From: Streptomyces cinnamoneus
GTDB taxonomy: Bacteria; Actinomycetota; Actinomycetes; Streptomycetales; Streptomycetaceae
DNA length: 64,000 nucleotides
Assembly: GCF_014650495.1 (NCBI RefSeq)
Contig: NZ_BMVB01000002.1
Location: 434,001-498,000 of the forward strand
Direction: 5' to 3'
Shown: positions 1 through 11,718 of the stretch, one piece after another
How positions within the stretch are numbered: position 1 is the stretch's first letter
Layout of the letters: the number at the start of each line of letters is the position of its first letter
Translations under genes and position numbers: made by a program
The notes under the pieces: model-generated
The model's input: the letters and a program-made list of their open reading frames with translations, nothing else
Told to the model about the DNA's origin: nothing
Databases searched by the model: none

Positions 1-1
1 C

Positions 2-661
2 CGCGACCTGCACGCCGGGCGAATCGATCCGGCGCGCTACCGCGGCCTGGTCTTCCCCGGCCACGACGAGTACTGGTCGGCGCCCATGCGCCGCGCCGTC
101 GAGGATGCCCGCGACTGCGGCACCTCGCTCGTCTTCCTCTCCGCCAACACCATGTACTGGCAGGTCGAGCTCGCCCCCTCCCCGGCCGGCCCCGACCGCC
201 TGCTCACCTGCCGCAAGCGCCGCGGCCCCGGCCGCTCCGCCCTCTGGCGCGAGGTGTCGCCCCCCGAGCAGCAGCTGCTCGGCATCCAGTACGCCGGCCG
301 CGTCCCCGAGCCGGCCCCCCTGGTCGTCCGCAACGCCGGGCACTGGCTGTGGGAGGCCACCGGCGCCGGCGAGGGCGACGAGCTGCCCGGCCTCGTCGCC
401 GGCGAGGCCGACCGCTACTTCCCCCGTACGGCCCTGCCCGAGCACACCCGCCGCATCCTGCTCGCCCACTCCCCGTACGAGGACGGCCAGGGCGTCCGGC
501 GCCACCAGGAGACCTCCCTCTACCGCGCCCCCAGCGGCGCCCTGGTCTTCGCCTCCGGCACCTTCGCCTGGTCCCCCGCCCTGGACCGCCCGGGCCACGT
601 CGACGCCCGCGTCCAGCGGGCCACGGCCAACCTGCTGGACCGCATCTGCAAGCGCGTCTGA
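2..661 (+). CDS. N,N-dimethylformamidase beta-subunit-like protein, 3' part only
   Basis: The reading frame is open from the first bases of the window and ends at a TGA, so the start lies upstream. About 219 codons are visible. The stretch with FPGHDEYW followed by the MRRAVEDARD and SLVFLSANTMYWQ blocks is typical of the C-terminal domain shared with N,N-dimethylformamidase large subunits, which has a glutamine-amidotransferase-like fold. In Streptomyces such proteins are often secreted and their substrate is unknown, so the name is a domain name and not a proven activity. The gene ends about 70 bp before purC and runs in the same direction. The antisense and +1 frames are also open here, which is only a G+C effect. 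Confidence 0.7.
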   Translation, partial: RDLHAGRIDPARYRGLVFPGHDEYWSAPMRRAVEDARDCGTSLVFLSANTMYWQVELAPSPAGPDRLLTCRKRRGPGRSALWREVSPPEQQLLGIQYAGRVPEPAPLVVRNAGHWLWEATGAGEGDELPGLVAGEADRYFPRTALPEHTRRILLAHSPYEDGQGVRRHQETSLYRAPSGALVFASGTFAWSPALDRPGHVDARVQRATANLLDRICKRV

Positions 662-731
662 CCCCTCCGGGCGGCCGGGCGGGTCCGTACGGCAGAATCG
701 AGGTGCTTGGACAAACCACCAGGAGGCCCGT

Positions 732-1634
<903 letters not shown>

Positions 1635-1690
1635 CCACCGCCTGAGGCGGGCGACCCGGGGGCCTGATCCGCCCCCCCGGGGGCCCGCCG

Positions 1691-1708
1691 TCTAAGAGCC
1701 CTCTCAGA
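1691..1708. promoter_or_regulatory. Imperfect palindrome upstream of the two-component operon
   Basis: TCTAAGAG and CTCTCAGA (1691-1698 and 1701-1708) form an inverted repeat with one mismatch around a CC centre. It lies 58 bp before the response regulator start. An OmpR-type autoregulatory site is a reasonable guess; nothing else in the sequence proves it. Confidence 0.3.
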
Positions 1709-1765
1709 CAACGTCTGCCATCGTGGGGAGCCCGAACCCATGTGCACCCCGCCGGAGGCAAGACC

Positions 1766-2458
1766 GTGGCCGAGACGTCCGTACTCGTCGTCGACGACGA
1801 CCCCGACGTCCGCGCCGCCGTCGTCGACGGCCTCACCGTCGAGGGCTACGCGGTACGGGCCGCCGCCGACGGGCTCGAAGCGCTCTCCGCCGTCGCCGCG
1901 GTGCCCCCCGCGGCCATCGTGCTCGACCTCGCCATGCCCGTCCTCGACGGCCTCGCCGTCTGCCGCCGCCTCCGCGAGCTCGGCGACCGCACCCCCGTGC
2001 TCGTCCTCACCGCCCGCGACGCCGTCTCCGACCGGGTCGCCGGCCTGGACGCGGGAGCCGACGACTACCTCGTCAAACCCTTCGCCCTGGACGAGCTCCT
2101 GGCCCGGCTGCGGGCCCTGCTGCGCCGCGCAGCACCCCCCGAGGCCACGGGGGCGTGCCCGGAGCTGCACTTCGCCGATCTCACCGTCGACCCCGCCACC
2201 CGCACCGGCGAGCGCGCGGGCGTCGACCTCGAATTCACCCGCACCGAATTCGCGCTGCTGGAGGTGTTCCTGCGCCACCCGGGCCAGGTGCTGCCGCGCG
2301 AAGTGATCCAGGAGCGGGTCTGGGGCACCGACTTCGGACCGGAGTCCAACTCCCTCGCCGTCTACATCGGATACCTGCGGCGCAAGCTGGAGGCCGGCGG
2401 CGCCCGCCGCCTCGTCCACACCGTGCACGGCATCGGCTACCAGCTGGCGGAACGGTGA
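1766..2458 (+). CDS. OmpR/PhoB-family response regulator
   Basis: A 230-residue response regulator. The receiver domain has the acidic pocket VVDDDPD (residues 8-14), the phospho-acceptor Asp54 in VLDLAMP and the conserved Lys in YLVKPF. The C-terminal winged helix (from about residue 130, with FTRTEFALLEVFLRHPGQVL and YIGYLRRKLE) is the OmpR type. GTG at 1766 has CGGAGG at 1752-1757; an ATG at 1742 in frame would add eight residues without a better ribosome site. The stop overlaps the kinase start in a GTGA arrangement, so the two are translationally coupled. The pair resembles MprAB/CseBC-type envelope sensors; the signal is unknown. Confidence 0.9.
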   Translation: MAETSVLVVDDDPDVRAAVVDGLTVEGYAVRAAADGLEALSAVAAVPPAAIVLDLAMPVLDGLAVCRRLRELGDRTPVLVLTARDAVSDRVAGLDAGADDYLVKPFALDELLARLRALLRRAAPPEATGACPELHFADLTVDPATRTGERAGVDLEFTRTEFALLEVFLRHPGQVLPREVIQERVWGTDFGPESNSLAVYIGYLRRKLEAGGARRLVHTVHGIGYQLAER

Positions 2459-3900
2459 CCCCGGCCGCCCCACCGCACCGGGGCGAGGGCCCGCGCAGGG
2501 GCCGGGGGAGCGGCCTGCGGCGCAGGCTGCTGGGCCGCAGGCCCCTGCGGGCCCGCCTGGCGCTCGTCACCGCCACCGCCGTCGCGCTCGTCGCCCTCGG
2601 CGTGCTGGCCGCCGCGTACGTCGTCATCCGCTACGAGCTCGTGCGCCAGCTCGACCTCCAGCTCAAGCAGCAGGCCGGCACCATCGCCCAGCAGACCCAC
2701 GGCGGCACCGGCAAGGGCGTCCTGTTCAACCAGTGCGTCTGGCGGGCCGCCCCCGCCTGCGCCCAGATCGTCCCCGCCGACCCGACGGCACCCGGCCAGC
2801 AGGACCTCGTCCTGCCCGTCACCGGCGCCACCCGGCGCGTCGCCGCCGGCACCCTCGGCCCGTACTACAGCGACATCACCCACGACGGCCGGCCCATGCG
2901 CATGCTGACCGTCCCGCTGCAGGACAGGAAGGGCCGCGCCCTGCAGGTGGCGACCCGCTCCGACACCGTCGATCTCGGCGTGCGGCAGGCCGGCCTGTAC
3001 CTGGGAGCGGTCGGCGCCGTCGGCGTGCTCCTCGCGGCCGTGCTCGGCTACGCCGCCTCCCGCACCTCGCTGCGCCCCGTCACCCGGCTCACCGCCACCG
3101 CGGAACGCATCGCCGCCACCCGCGACCCCGCCCACCGCATCGAGCTGCCGCCCTACGAGGCGCGCCGCCAGGACGAGATCACGCGCCTGGCCACCAGCTT
3201 CAACACGATGCTCGGCGAGCTGGAGGAGGCCGTCGCCGCCCAGCGCCGCCTCGTGGCCGACGCCTCCCACGAGCTGCGCACCCCGCTCACCGCGCTGCGC
3301 ACCAACGCCGAGCTCCTCGCCCGCGCCGACCGGCTCTCCGCCGCCCAGCGCGAGCGCGCCTCGGACGCCCTGGGGCGTCAGCTGCGCGAGGTGACGGGCA
3401 TGGTCAACGACCTGATCGAGCTCGCGCGCGACGAGGAGCCGCAGCCGCTGGTCGAGCAGGTGCGGCTCGACCGCCTCACCGAGCGCTGCGTGGCCGAGGC
3501 GCGCGGCCACTGGCCGGCCACGGCCTTCACCGCCGACGTGACGGAGGTCACCGTCCCCGGCGTGCCGGCCCGCCTGGCCCGGCTGCTGTCCAACCTGCTC
3601 GACAACGCCGCCAAGTTCAGCCCGGCCGGGGCGGTGGTGGAGGTCCGGCTGACGCGCACGGAGGGCACCGCCGAGCTCACCGTCCGGGACCACGGCCCCG
3701 GCATCCCGGCCGAGGACCTGCCCTACGTCTTCGACCGCTTCTACCGCTCGCGGCAGGCCCGGGCCCTGCCCGGCTCCGGCCTGGGCCTCGCCATGGCCCG
3801 CCAGATCGCCCGGGCCCACGGCGCCGAGCTCACCGCCGAGCAGGCGGAGACCGGCGGCGCCCGCTTCCGGCTGGCCTTCCCCCTCGGGGGCGCGGCGTAG
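2455..3900 (+). CDS. Sensor histidine kinase (HAMP-HisKA-HATPase)
   Basis: 481 residues, partner of the preceding OmpR regulator. After a basic N-terminus there is a membrane segment at about 34-58, an extracytoplasmic sensor region of about 110 residues containing two cysteines, a second membrane segment near residues 180-200 (LGAVGAVGVLLAAVLGY), then HAMP. The HisKA box carries the phospho-acceptor His272 in LVADASHELRTPLT, and the HATPase domain shows N (LLDNAAKFSP), G1 (DHGPGIP) and G2 (GSGLGLAMA) boxes. The GTG start overlaps the regulator stop by 4 bp. The gene converges on the tRNA-Gly terminator at 3921-3953. Confidence 0.9.
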   Translation: MTPAAPPHRGEGPRRGRGSGLRRRLLGRRPLRARLALVTATAVALVALGVLAAAYVVIRYELVRQLDLQLKQQAGTIAQQTHGGTGKGVLFNQCVWRAAPACAQIVPADPTAPGQQDLVLPVTGATRRVAAGTLGPYYSDITHDGRPMRMLTVPLQDRKGRALQVATRSDTVDLGVRQAGLYLGAVGAVGVLLAAVLGYAASRTSLRPVTRLTATAERIAATRDPAHRIELPPYEARRQDEITRLATSFNTMLGELEEAVAAQRRLVADASHELRTPLTALRTNAELLARADRLSAAQRERASDALGRQLREVTGMVNDLIELARDEEPQPLVEQVRLDRLTERCVAEARGHWPATAFTADVTEVTVPGVPARLARLLSNLLDNAAKFSPAGAVVEVRLTRTEGTAELTVRDHGPGIPAEDLPYVFDRFYRSRQARALPGSGLGLAMARQIARAHGAELTAEQAETGGARFRLAFPLGGAA

Positions 3901-3920
3901 GGACGAGGCGCAGGAACGCC

Positions 3921-3953
3921 GAAGGCCCCGGTCGATTCCCGACCGGGGCCTTC
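3921..3953. terminator. Hairpin terminator between the kinase gene and tRNA-Gly
   Basis: A long perfect G+C-rich hairpin (arms beginning GAAGGCCCCGGTCG) lies between convergent genes and would act in both directions. An identical 33-bp copy is found at 6087-6119, again directly behind a tRNA-Gly. Confidence 0.75.
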
Positions 3954-3961
3954 GTTCTCTG

Positions 3962-4034
<73 letters not shown>

Positions 4035-4068
4035 ATTCGCTCCGCGCTTCCGTGCGGTGCGGACACCA

Positions 4069-4698
4069 CTATAGCCAACCCTGAGAGCGTGCGATGCGCG
4101 CCGCCGCGTGACGGTTCTCCGCACCGAGCTTCAGCGCGGCCGCCGAGAGGTAATTGCGGACCGTGCCCGGCGTCAGCGACGCCCGCCTGGCGATCTCCGC
4201 GACGGACGCGCCGTCCTCGGCCAGTTCGAGGACCTCCGCCTCGCGCGCCGTGAGCGGCGAGTCGCCCGCGCTGATCGCGTCGGCCGCCAACTCCGGGTCC
4301 ACGTACCGGCTTCCGGCGTGCACGGCACGGATGATCTCGGCCAGCCGCTGCGCCGAGACCGTCTTCGGGACGAAGCCGCGGACCCCCGCCTCTAGAGCCC
4401 GTTTCAGATGTCCCGGTCTGCCATGACCTGTCACGATCATGGTGCGGCAGTCGGGCAGTTCGGACCGCAGCGATGTGGCCACCATCACACCGTCCGCCCC
4501 CGGCATCTGCAGGTCCAGCACCGCCACGTCCGGCCGGTGCGCCCTCGCCATCGCCAGCGCCTCAGGGCCCGAGGCCGCCTCCGCGACGACCTGGAGGTCG
4601 TCCTCCAGACCCAGCAGCGCGGCCAGGGCCCCCCGGATCAGGTGCTCGTCGTCGGCGAGCATGACCCGCACGGGCCCCGTGCCCCTCTCCTCGCTCAT
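4069..4698 (-). CDS. NarL/FixJ-family response regulator
   Basis: 209 residues. Receiver domain with VMLADDEH, phospho-acceptor Asp62 in VAVLDLQMPG and the FVPKTV Lys; C-terminal LuxR helix-turn-helix beginning LTAREAEVLELAEDGAS and running through VRNYL. ATG at 4698 is chosen because it overlaps the kinase stop (ATGA). Longer readings of this frame are only a shadow of the kinase. It is a DesR-like partner of the next gene. Both genes sit between two identical tRNA-Gly/terminator units. Confidence 0.92.
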   Translation of the reverse strand: MSEERGTGPVRVMLADDEHLIRGALAALLGLEDDLQVVAEAASGPEALAMARAHRPDVAVLDLQMPGADGVMVATSLRSELPDCRTMIVTGHGRPGHLKRALEAGVRGFVPKTVSAQRLAEIIRAVHAGSRYVDPELAADAISAGDSPLTAREAEVLELAEDGASVAEIARRASLTPGTVRNYLSAAALKLGAENRHAAARIARSQGWL

Positions 4699-6017
4699 GC
4701 GCCCCTCCTCTTCTCGCCGCCCGCCGCCAGGACGGCCTCGGACCCTTCCGCCGGATCCTCCGCACCGGTGCCGTGGCCCGACAGCGGGATGCTCGCCGTC
4801 AGCCGGAACGTGCGGCGCGCGTCGTACAGGGAGGAGACCGTGCCGCCCAGTGCCGCCAGGCGCTCCCGCAGACCCGCCAGCCCCGAGCCGCCCCCGGAGG
4901 ACGGACCGGCGCCGCCGGCGGCGCGCACGCCGTCGTTCTCCATGACCAGCACGGCCGCCCCGTCGTCGACCCGCAGCCGCACCGTGCAGCGGGTGGCCTC
5001 CGCGTGCCGCAGCACGTTCGTCGTGGCCTCGCGGACCACCCACCCCAGCGCCGACTGGACGGCCGGCGGCAGCTCCGCCCCGCCCGCGTCGTCGGTCCGG
5101 CACTCGATGCCCGCCGCGGCCAGGACGCTCCGGGCCCCGACCAGTTCGGTGTGGAGGGCGGCCTCGCGGTAGCCGCGCACCACCTCCCGCAGCTCCCGCT
5201 GGGACTCCCGCGCGATCTGCTGGACCTCGGTCATCTCGTCCAGCGCGGCGGAGGAGCCCCGCCGGGAGAGCTGGGCGGCGAGCTCGCTCTTGAGCGCGAT
5301 CACCGCGAGGTTCCGGCCGAGCACGTCGTGCATGTCCCGCGAGAACCGCAGCCGCTCCTCCGCCACCGCCAGCCGCGCCTGGGTCCCCCGCGCGGCCTCC
5401 AGCTCCCACAGCACCCGCAGGAACCAGGCCGAGGCGCGCACGGCGGCCATGCCCCACACTCCGAGCGCGAACACCAGCGAGGCGGCGATCAGCACGGCGA
5501 CCAGCATCGCCGGACCGGGATCCCGGGCGGCCACCGCGGCGAGCGTCCCGCCCACCACGAGCCCCGCCAGCGCGCACCCGGCGAGGTACGTGCGGATCCG
5601 GCGGGTGAGGAGGCTGTACGAACCGAAGACGATCAGCCCCCCGTGCAGCAGCACGGTCGCGTTCGCCGTGACGTGTCTCACCCCCTCCACCCGCACCACG
5701 GCCACGAACGCCGCAAGGGTGAGCACGAAGAAGGCCGCGGAGACGCCCAGGCCCCACCAGGGGGCGGGCCGCTTGCGCAGGTAGTGGTCCAGCGAACGCC
5801 GCAGCAGCCCGACGCCCTGCGCGCACTGGACGAGGCACAGACCCAGCAGCAGCCACACCGCCGGGGCCGGGCGCCGCCCGGATCCGGAGAGCCAGGACAG
5901 GGCCGTGGTCAGCGGGAACAGCCACGGCAGCCCGTAGAGCGTCCACCGCATGTAGCTGTCGACCTGGGCGACCTTGCTCCGCCCCCGCCACTCGCGCACC
6001 CGTGACCGCATGCCCAT
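4695..6017 (-). CDS. DesK-type sensor histidine kinase (HisKA_3)
   Basis: About 440 residues. The N-terminal half has five or six predicted membrane segments (for example LPWLFPLTTALSWL and VLIAASLVFALGVWGMAAV). The dimerisation domain contains the phospho-acceptor His230 in FSRDMHDVLGRNL, typical of HisKA_3, followed by an HATPase with GGGSGLAGLRERLAALGG. The start is uncertain: ATG at 6017 or 6011 begins a basic segment before the first membrane helix, and neither has a strong ribosome site. The stop overlaps the regulator start by 4 bp. It probably senses a membrane state or hydrophobic agent, but that is inference from family. Confidence 0.85.
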   Translation of the reverse strand: MGMRSRVREWRGRSKVAQVDSYMRWTLYGLPWLFPLTTALSWLSGSGRRPAPAVWLLLGLCLVQCAQGVGLLRRSLDHYLRKRPAPWWGLGVSAAFFVLTLAAFVAVVRVEGVRHVTANATVLLHGGLIVFGSYSLLTRRIRTYLAGCALAGLVVGGTLAAVAARDPGPAMLVAVLIAASLVFALGVWGMAAVRASAWFLRVLWELEAARGTQARLAVAEERLRFSRDMHDVLGRNLAVIALKSELAAQLSRRGSSAALDEMTEVQQIARESQRELREVVRGYREAALHTELVGARSVLAAAGIECRTDDAGGAELPPAVQSALGWVVREATTNVLRHAEATRCTVRLRVDDGAAVLVMENDGVRAAGGAGPSSGGGSGLAGLRERLAALGGTVSSLYDARRTFRLTASIPLSGHGTGAEDPAEGSEAVLAAGGEKRRGA

Positions 6018-6086
6018 GCGCCCGTCCGCCCCCTTGTCACCCGATGTCCCGGCTGCCACCCGGATGTCCGGTCGCCGTTGAACGAC

Positions 6087-6119
6087 GAAGGCCCCGGTCG
6101 ATTCCCGACCGGGGCCTTC
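6087..6119. terminator. Hairpin terminator behind tRNA-Gly copy 2
   Basis: Same 33-bp hairpin as at 3921-3953. On the minus strand it would end the transcript of the tRNA-Gly cluster just before the DesK-type kinase gene. Confidence 0.75.
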
Positions 6120-6128
6120 ATTCAGTGG

Positions 6129-6201
<73 letters not shown>

Positions 6202-6278
6202 ATGCCTCCGACCGGCTTTCACCGGGCGGCGCGTGCATCACTCTACCTGATCCACAGCCGTGGTCGGTAAGCGATGAG

Positions 6279-6350
6279 AGCGGGTGACAGGAATCGCACA
6301 CTGCGCCTCCCCCTTGGAAAGGGGGCGCTCTACTACTGAGCTACACCCGC
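6279..6350 (-). tRNA. tRNA-Gly(UCC), copy 1 of 3
   Basis: 72-nt cloverleaf on the complement: acceptor GCGGGTG, anticodon stem CCCCC/GGGGG with loop TTTCCAA (UCC), T loop TGCGATT, discriminator U. One of three units repeated every 119 bp. Confidence 0.93.
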
Positions 6351-6397
6351 GCGTCCATCCGGACCGGCCACCGAGAGGTGGACGACCGAACGGTCAG

Positions 6398-6469
6398 AGC
6401 GGGTGACAGGAATCGCACACTGCGCCTCCCTCTTGGAAAGAGGGCGCTCTACTACTGAGCTACACCCGC
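6398..6469 (-). tRNA. tRNA-Gly(UCC), copy 2 of 3
   Basis: Same tRNA as its neighbours except for one anticodon-stem pair, CCCTC/GAGGG in place of CCCCC/GGGGG. Both strands of the pair have changed, so the stem is intact. Confidence 0.93.
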
Positions 6470-6516
6470 GCGTCCATCCGGACCGCCCACCGAGAGGTGG
6501 ACGACCGAACGGTCAG

Positions 6517-6588
6517 AGCGGGTGACAGGAATCGCACACTGCGCCTCCCCCTTGGAAAGGGGGCGCTCTACTACTGAGCTACACCCGC
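6517..6588 (-). tRNA. tRNA-Gly(UCC), copy 3 of 3
   Basis: Identical in the tRNA body to copy 1. It is the first of the minus-strand series, so the promoter should lie between here and the Lsr2-like gene (6589-6702). Confidence 0.93.
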
Positions 6589-6702
6589 ATGACCCCGAAG
6601 TTCCGGCCCGTTTCCCGGCCTTGCCCCTCGGCGTGATCCAGACTCTAGCTGATCATCCGGGGTGCTTGGCAAGTCGGGCCGGGAGCGAGGTCCGGCCCCG
6701 GC

Positions 6703-7020
6703 TCAGCCCGCGGCGTTGAACGCCTCGTAGACCTTCTTGGGGATGCGGCCGCGCGGCGGCACCTCCATGCCGTTCGAACGGGCCCAGGCCCGGACCGCCG
6801 CCGGGTCGGGCGCCACGGACGTGCGGCGGTAGACCTTGCCGGAGCGGGACTGCTTGCGGCCGGCCTCCACGTAAGGCGCGAGGACACCCCGCAGTTTCTT
6901 CGCATTGGCAGTGTTCAGGTCGATCTCGTACGACTTGCCGTCGAGCCCGAAGATGAGGGTCTCCGCGGCTTCCCCGCCATCGATGTCGTCGGAGAGTGTG
7001 ACCACTACGCGCTGCGCCAC
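6703..7020 (-). CDS. lsrL: Lsr2-family nucleoid-associated protein (LsrL-type)
   Basis: 105 residues, the normal length of Lsr2. The N-terminal dimerisation domain (AQRVVVTLSDDIDGGEA, then LIFGLDGKSYEIDL) is followed by a short basic linker and the C-terminal DNA-binding domain with AVRAWARSNGMEV and the RGR hook in PPRGRIPKKV. Lsr2 proteins bind A+T-rich DNA and silence foreign genes. Streptomyces have two paralogues; as I remember, the one near purS is LsrL, hence the symbol. The upstream region 7021-7335 is relatively A+T rich, so autoregulation is possible but not shown. Confidence 0.88.
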   Translation of the reverse strand: MAQRVVVTLSDDIDGGEAAETLIFGLDGKSYEIDLNTANAKKLRGVLAPYVEAGRKQSRSGKVYRRTSVAPDPAAVRAWARSNGMEVPPRGRIPKKVYEAFNAAG

Positions 7021-7335
7021 GGAAATCGGTCCTTTCGGCCAGTATCACCACTTTGACCTGCGGTGATGTGAGGGTTGCGGTTGTTCTCGGTCAATACATA
7101 TTCATTTGTACAACAAAGAGCAATGCCTGGTGAAGCCCAGTTAATTCTGTCGGTGCGCCTCATCGCAATCACGACGGTGCGATCTTCCGTTGTTTTTTCC
7201 CGAACTTTTCCACCGGGTTCGCCCGGCCCCCGCTAAACGCGGAGGATAAGCCCAGCATATCTATGCGCGTAGATTTTTCGGGACTGTACTCTGGCCCTAC
7301 CGCTTCAGCTCACGCACCACACACCGGGAGTGCCA
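7021..7335. promoter_or_regulatory. Divergent, relatively A+T-rich intergenic region between lsrL and purS
   Basis: About 315 bp without a gene. It should contain the lsrL promoter (minus strand) and the purSQL promoter (plus strand). Segments 7080-7200 and 7255-7290 are clearly richer in A+T than the surroundings. A near-palindrome, TCTATGCGCGTAGA, lies at 7260-7273, about 60 bp before purS, and could be an operator. No riboswitch fold is obvious. Confidence 0.45.
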
Positions 7336-7581
7336 GTGGCACGCGTCGTAGTCGACGTCATGCTCAAGCCGGAGATCCTCGACCCGCAGGGCCAGGCGGT
7401 GCAGCGCGCGCTGCCACGCCTGGGTTTTGAGGGGATCGCGGACGTCCGTCAGGGCAAGCGCTTTGAACTTGAGGTGGAGGGTCCGGTGGACGACGCCGCC
7501 CTCGCCCGCATCCACGAGATGGCGGAAACGTTTCTCGCCAATACCGTGATCGAGGACTTCACCGTGCGAGTGGACTCGTGA
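7336..7581 (+). CDS. purS: Phosphoribosylformylglycinamidine synthase, PurS subunit
   Basis: 81-residue PurS, the small bridging subunit of the three-part FGAM synthase (PurS-PurQ-PurL). It starts [19 protein letters not shown] and contains the usual [10 protein letters not shown] and VIEDFTV segments. GTG at 7336 is preferred over GTG at 7330 because CGGGAG at 7325-7330 then has workable spacing and the product begins like other PurS. The stop overlaps the purQ start by 4 bp (GTGA), so subunits are translationally coupled. Confidence 0.92.
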   Translation: MARVVVDVMLKPEILDPQGQAVQRALPRLGFEGIADVRQGKRFELEVEGPVDDAALARIHEMAETFLANTVIEDFTVRVDS

Positions 7582-8255
7582 CCGCACGCGTAGGGGTCAT
7601 CACCTTCCCCGGCACCCTGGACGACCGCGACACCCAGCGCGCCGTCCGGATCGCCGGTCTGGAGGCCGTGCCCCTCTGGCACCGCGACAAGGACCTCAAG
7701 CAGGTGGACGCCGTGGTCCTGCCCGGCGGTTTCTCCTACGGCGACTACCTGCGGGCGGGTGCCATCTCCCGCTTCTCGCCGGTCATGGAGTCCGTCATCG
7801 ACCGGGCCAAGGGCGGCATGCCCGTCCTCGGCATCTGCAACGGCTTCCAGGTGCTCACCGAGACGCACCTGCTCCCCGGTGCGATGCTGCGCAACAACCA
7901 CCTGCACTTCATCTGCCGCGACCAGAAGCTCCGCGTCGAGAACGCGAACACCGCCTGGACGACGGACTACGAGGCGGGCCAGGAGATCTCCGTCCCGCTG
8001 AAGAACATCGACGGCCGCTACGTGGCCGACGAGCGCACCCTGGACGAGCTGGAGGCCGAAGGCCGCGTGGTCTTCCGCTACCTGGACGTCAACCCCAACG
8101 GTTCGCTGCGCGACATCGCCGGCATCACCAACGCCGCCGGCAACGTCGTCGGCCTGATGCCGCACCCCGAGCACGCCGTCGAGCCCCTCGTCGGCACCGG
8201 TCGGACCGACGGGCTCGGATTCTTCACCTCGATCCTGAAGAAGCTGGTCGCATGA
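7578..8255 (+). CDS. purQ: Phosphoribosylformylglycinamidine synthase, glutaminase subunit PurQ
   Basis: 225 residues, class I glutamine amidotransferase that feeds ammonia to PurL. Catalytic Cys87 lies in LGICNGFQ and the His/Glu pair in MPHPEHAVE near the C-terminus. The start GTG overlaps the purS stop. purL begins 91 bp downstream. Confidence 0.95.
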   Translation: MTARVGVITFPGTLDDRDTQRAVRIAGLEAVPLWHRDKDLKQVDAVVLPGGFSYGDYLRAGAISRFSPVMESVIDRAKGGMPVLGICNGFQVLTETHLLPGAMLRNNHLHFICRDQKLRVENANTAWTTDYEAGQEISVPLKNIDGRYVADERTLDELEAEGRVVFRYLDVNPNGSLRDIAGITNAAGNVVGLMPHPEHAVEPLVGTGRTDGLGFFTSILKKLVA

Positions 8256-8346
8256 GCGTCGCACGGGCGGCCGCCCAGCCGCAGACGAACACGAACGCCG
8301 CACCTCTGCGCCGCGCGGGCGGAGAAGCGAAGAATGTGGGTGCCTC

Positions 8347-10596
<2,250 letters not shown>

Positions 10597-10732
10597 CGTC
10601 ACTCCTGCAACTCCCGTAACAGGCCCGTGGGTCGGGCCCGGTCGTGGACCGGGTCCTGCCCACGGGGGGCGGGCAGCGGGCACTGAGCCGATTGGGCCCA
10701 CCCGAAGCCTGGCCAACGATTAGGCTCGCGCC

Positions 10733-11569
10733 ATGCCTCCAGCACCGCGCAAGCCCCGTGTTCGCACCTACGATCCCGCAAAGGTGCGGGCCGCCCTCGA
10801 AGGGCAGGTCCGGGCCGTCCGGGACGTGGTCACGGTGGCGTGCACGGAACCGGACGCGCAGCGGCTGCTGGCCGTGCGCACCCGGGCGGGGGAGTGGACA
10901 GTCAGGGAGCTGATCGTCCATCTGGTCGGTGCGTTGGAGCTGTTGCCGCACCGGCTGGCGGAGCGGCCGGCCGTTCCCGCACGTGCCGAAGCCGGGTTGT
11001 TCGACTATGTGAACGGCCTGGGCTCGCAGGCCGCGCACGTCGCCGCCTCGACGGCCGAGGGGGCCGCGGTGTTCGCCTCCGCGGATCCCAACACCGTTGC
11101 GGACAGGCTGGACCGGGCCGGTGAGCGCCTGCTCGGCGCGGCTGCCGGGACGGATCCCGCCTCCGTCGTGCCGACGGCCTTCGGGGCCATGACGGTGGCC
11201 GATTTCCTGCTCACCCGACTGGTGGAACTCGTCGTCCACGCCGACGATCTGGCCGATGCCACGGGCATCGCCGTGCGCCACGACCGGCAGGCGCTGGCGA
11301 CCGTCACCCGGTTGCTCACCGACGCCCTGGCGGTCAAGGCCCCCGGCGGGTCCGTAGAAGTGCGCGTTCCGCCGTTTGCCGTGGTGCAGTGCGTCGCCGG
11401 TCCCCGGCACACCCGCGGCACGCCGCCCAACGTGGTGGAGACCGATCCGCTCACCTGGATCCGGCTGGCCACCGGCCGCGCGGACTGGGCGGTTTCCCTC
11501 GCGGAAGCGACCGTCACGGCCAGTGGCGAACGCGCGGACATTTCCGCGCAACTACCTCTGCTCACCTGA
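10733..11569 (+). CDS. Maleylpyruvate-isomerase/sterol-carrier-type (DinB-like fold) protein
   Basis: 278 residues. The N-terminal half has the mycothiol-dependent maleylpyruvate isomerase-like layout (LLAVRTRAGEWTVRELIVHLVGALE, then VELVVHADDLADA), and the C-terminal part resembles the bacterial SCP-orthologue domain (WIRLATGRADWAVSLAEATVT). Streptomyces genomes carry this gene between purL and purF. It acts presumably as a mycothiol-linked or lipid-binding enzyme, but substrate is unknown. Transcribed with the pur genes; ATG at 10733 starts a basic leader. Confidence 0.7.
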   Translation: MPPAPRKPRVRTYDPAKVRAALEGQVRAVRDVVTVACTEPDAQRLLAVRTRAGEWTVRELIVHLVGALELLPHRLAERPAVPARAEAGLFDYVNGLGSQAAHVAASTAEGAAVFASADPNTVADRLDRAGERLLGAAAGTDPASVVPTAFGAMTVADFLLTRLVELVVHADDLADATGIAVRHDRQALATVTRLLTDALAVKAPGGSVEVRVPPFAVVQCVAGPRHTRGTPPNVVETDPLTWIRLATGRADWAVSLAEATVTASGERADISAQLPLLT

Positions 11570-11718
11570 GCCGACCCCGAAATTCAGCGGTCTATTCGTG
11601 GCACGTTCCTGCCACGAATAGGTGATTCGCTGTGCCTGTCGAGTGGCTGTCCGTGGTGTGAGCCATTTCAGGCCGTCCCCGGTTCGGATGAACCTCATCC
11701 CTGCCATAGACTTCAGGT

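Larger units (their letters stand above)
6279..6588. repeat. 119-bp tandem repeat carrying tRNA-Gly(UCC)
   Basis: The three tRNAs start at 6279, 6398 and 6517, exactly 119 bp apart, and the spacers (GTCCATCCGGACCG... then GAGAGGTGGACGACC) are also nearly identical. This points to recent unequal-crossover amplification of one unit. Confidence 0.9.

Noticed and set aside
10626..10665. Terminator after purL
   Set aside because: The inverted repeat is imperfect and could be chance in G+C-rich DNA; I left it as a remark only.
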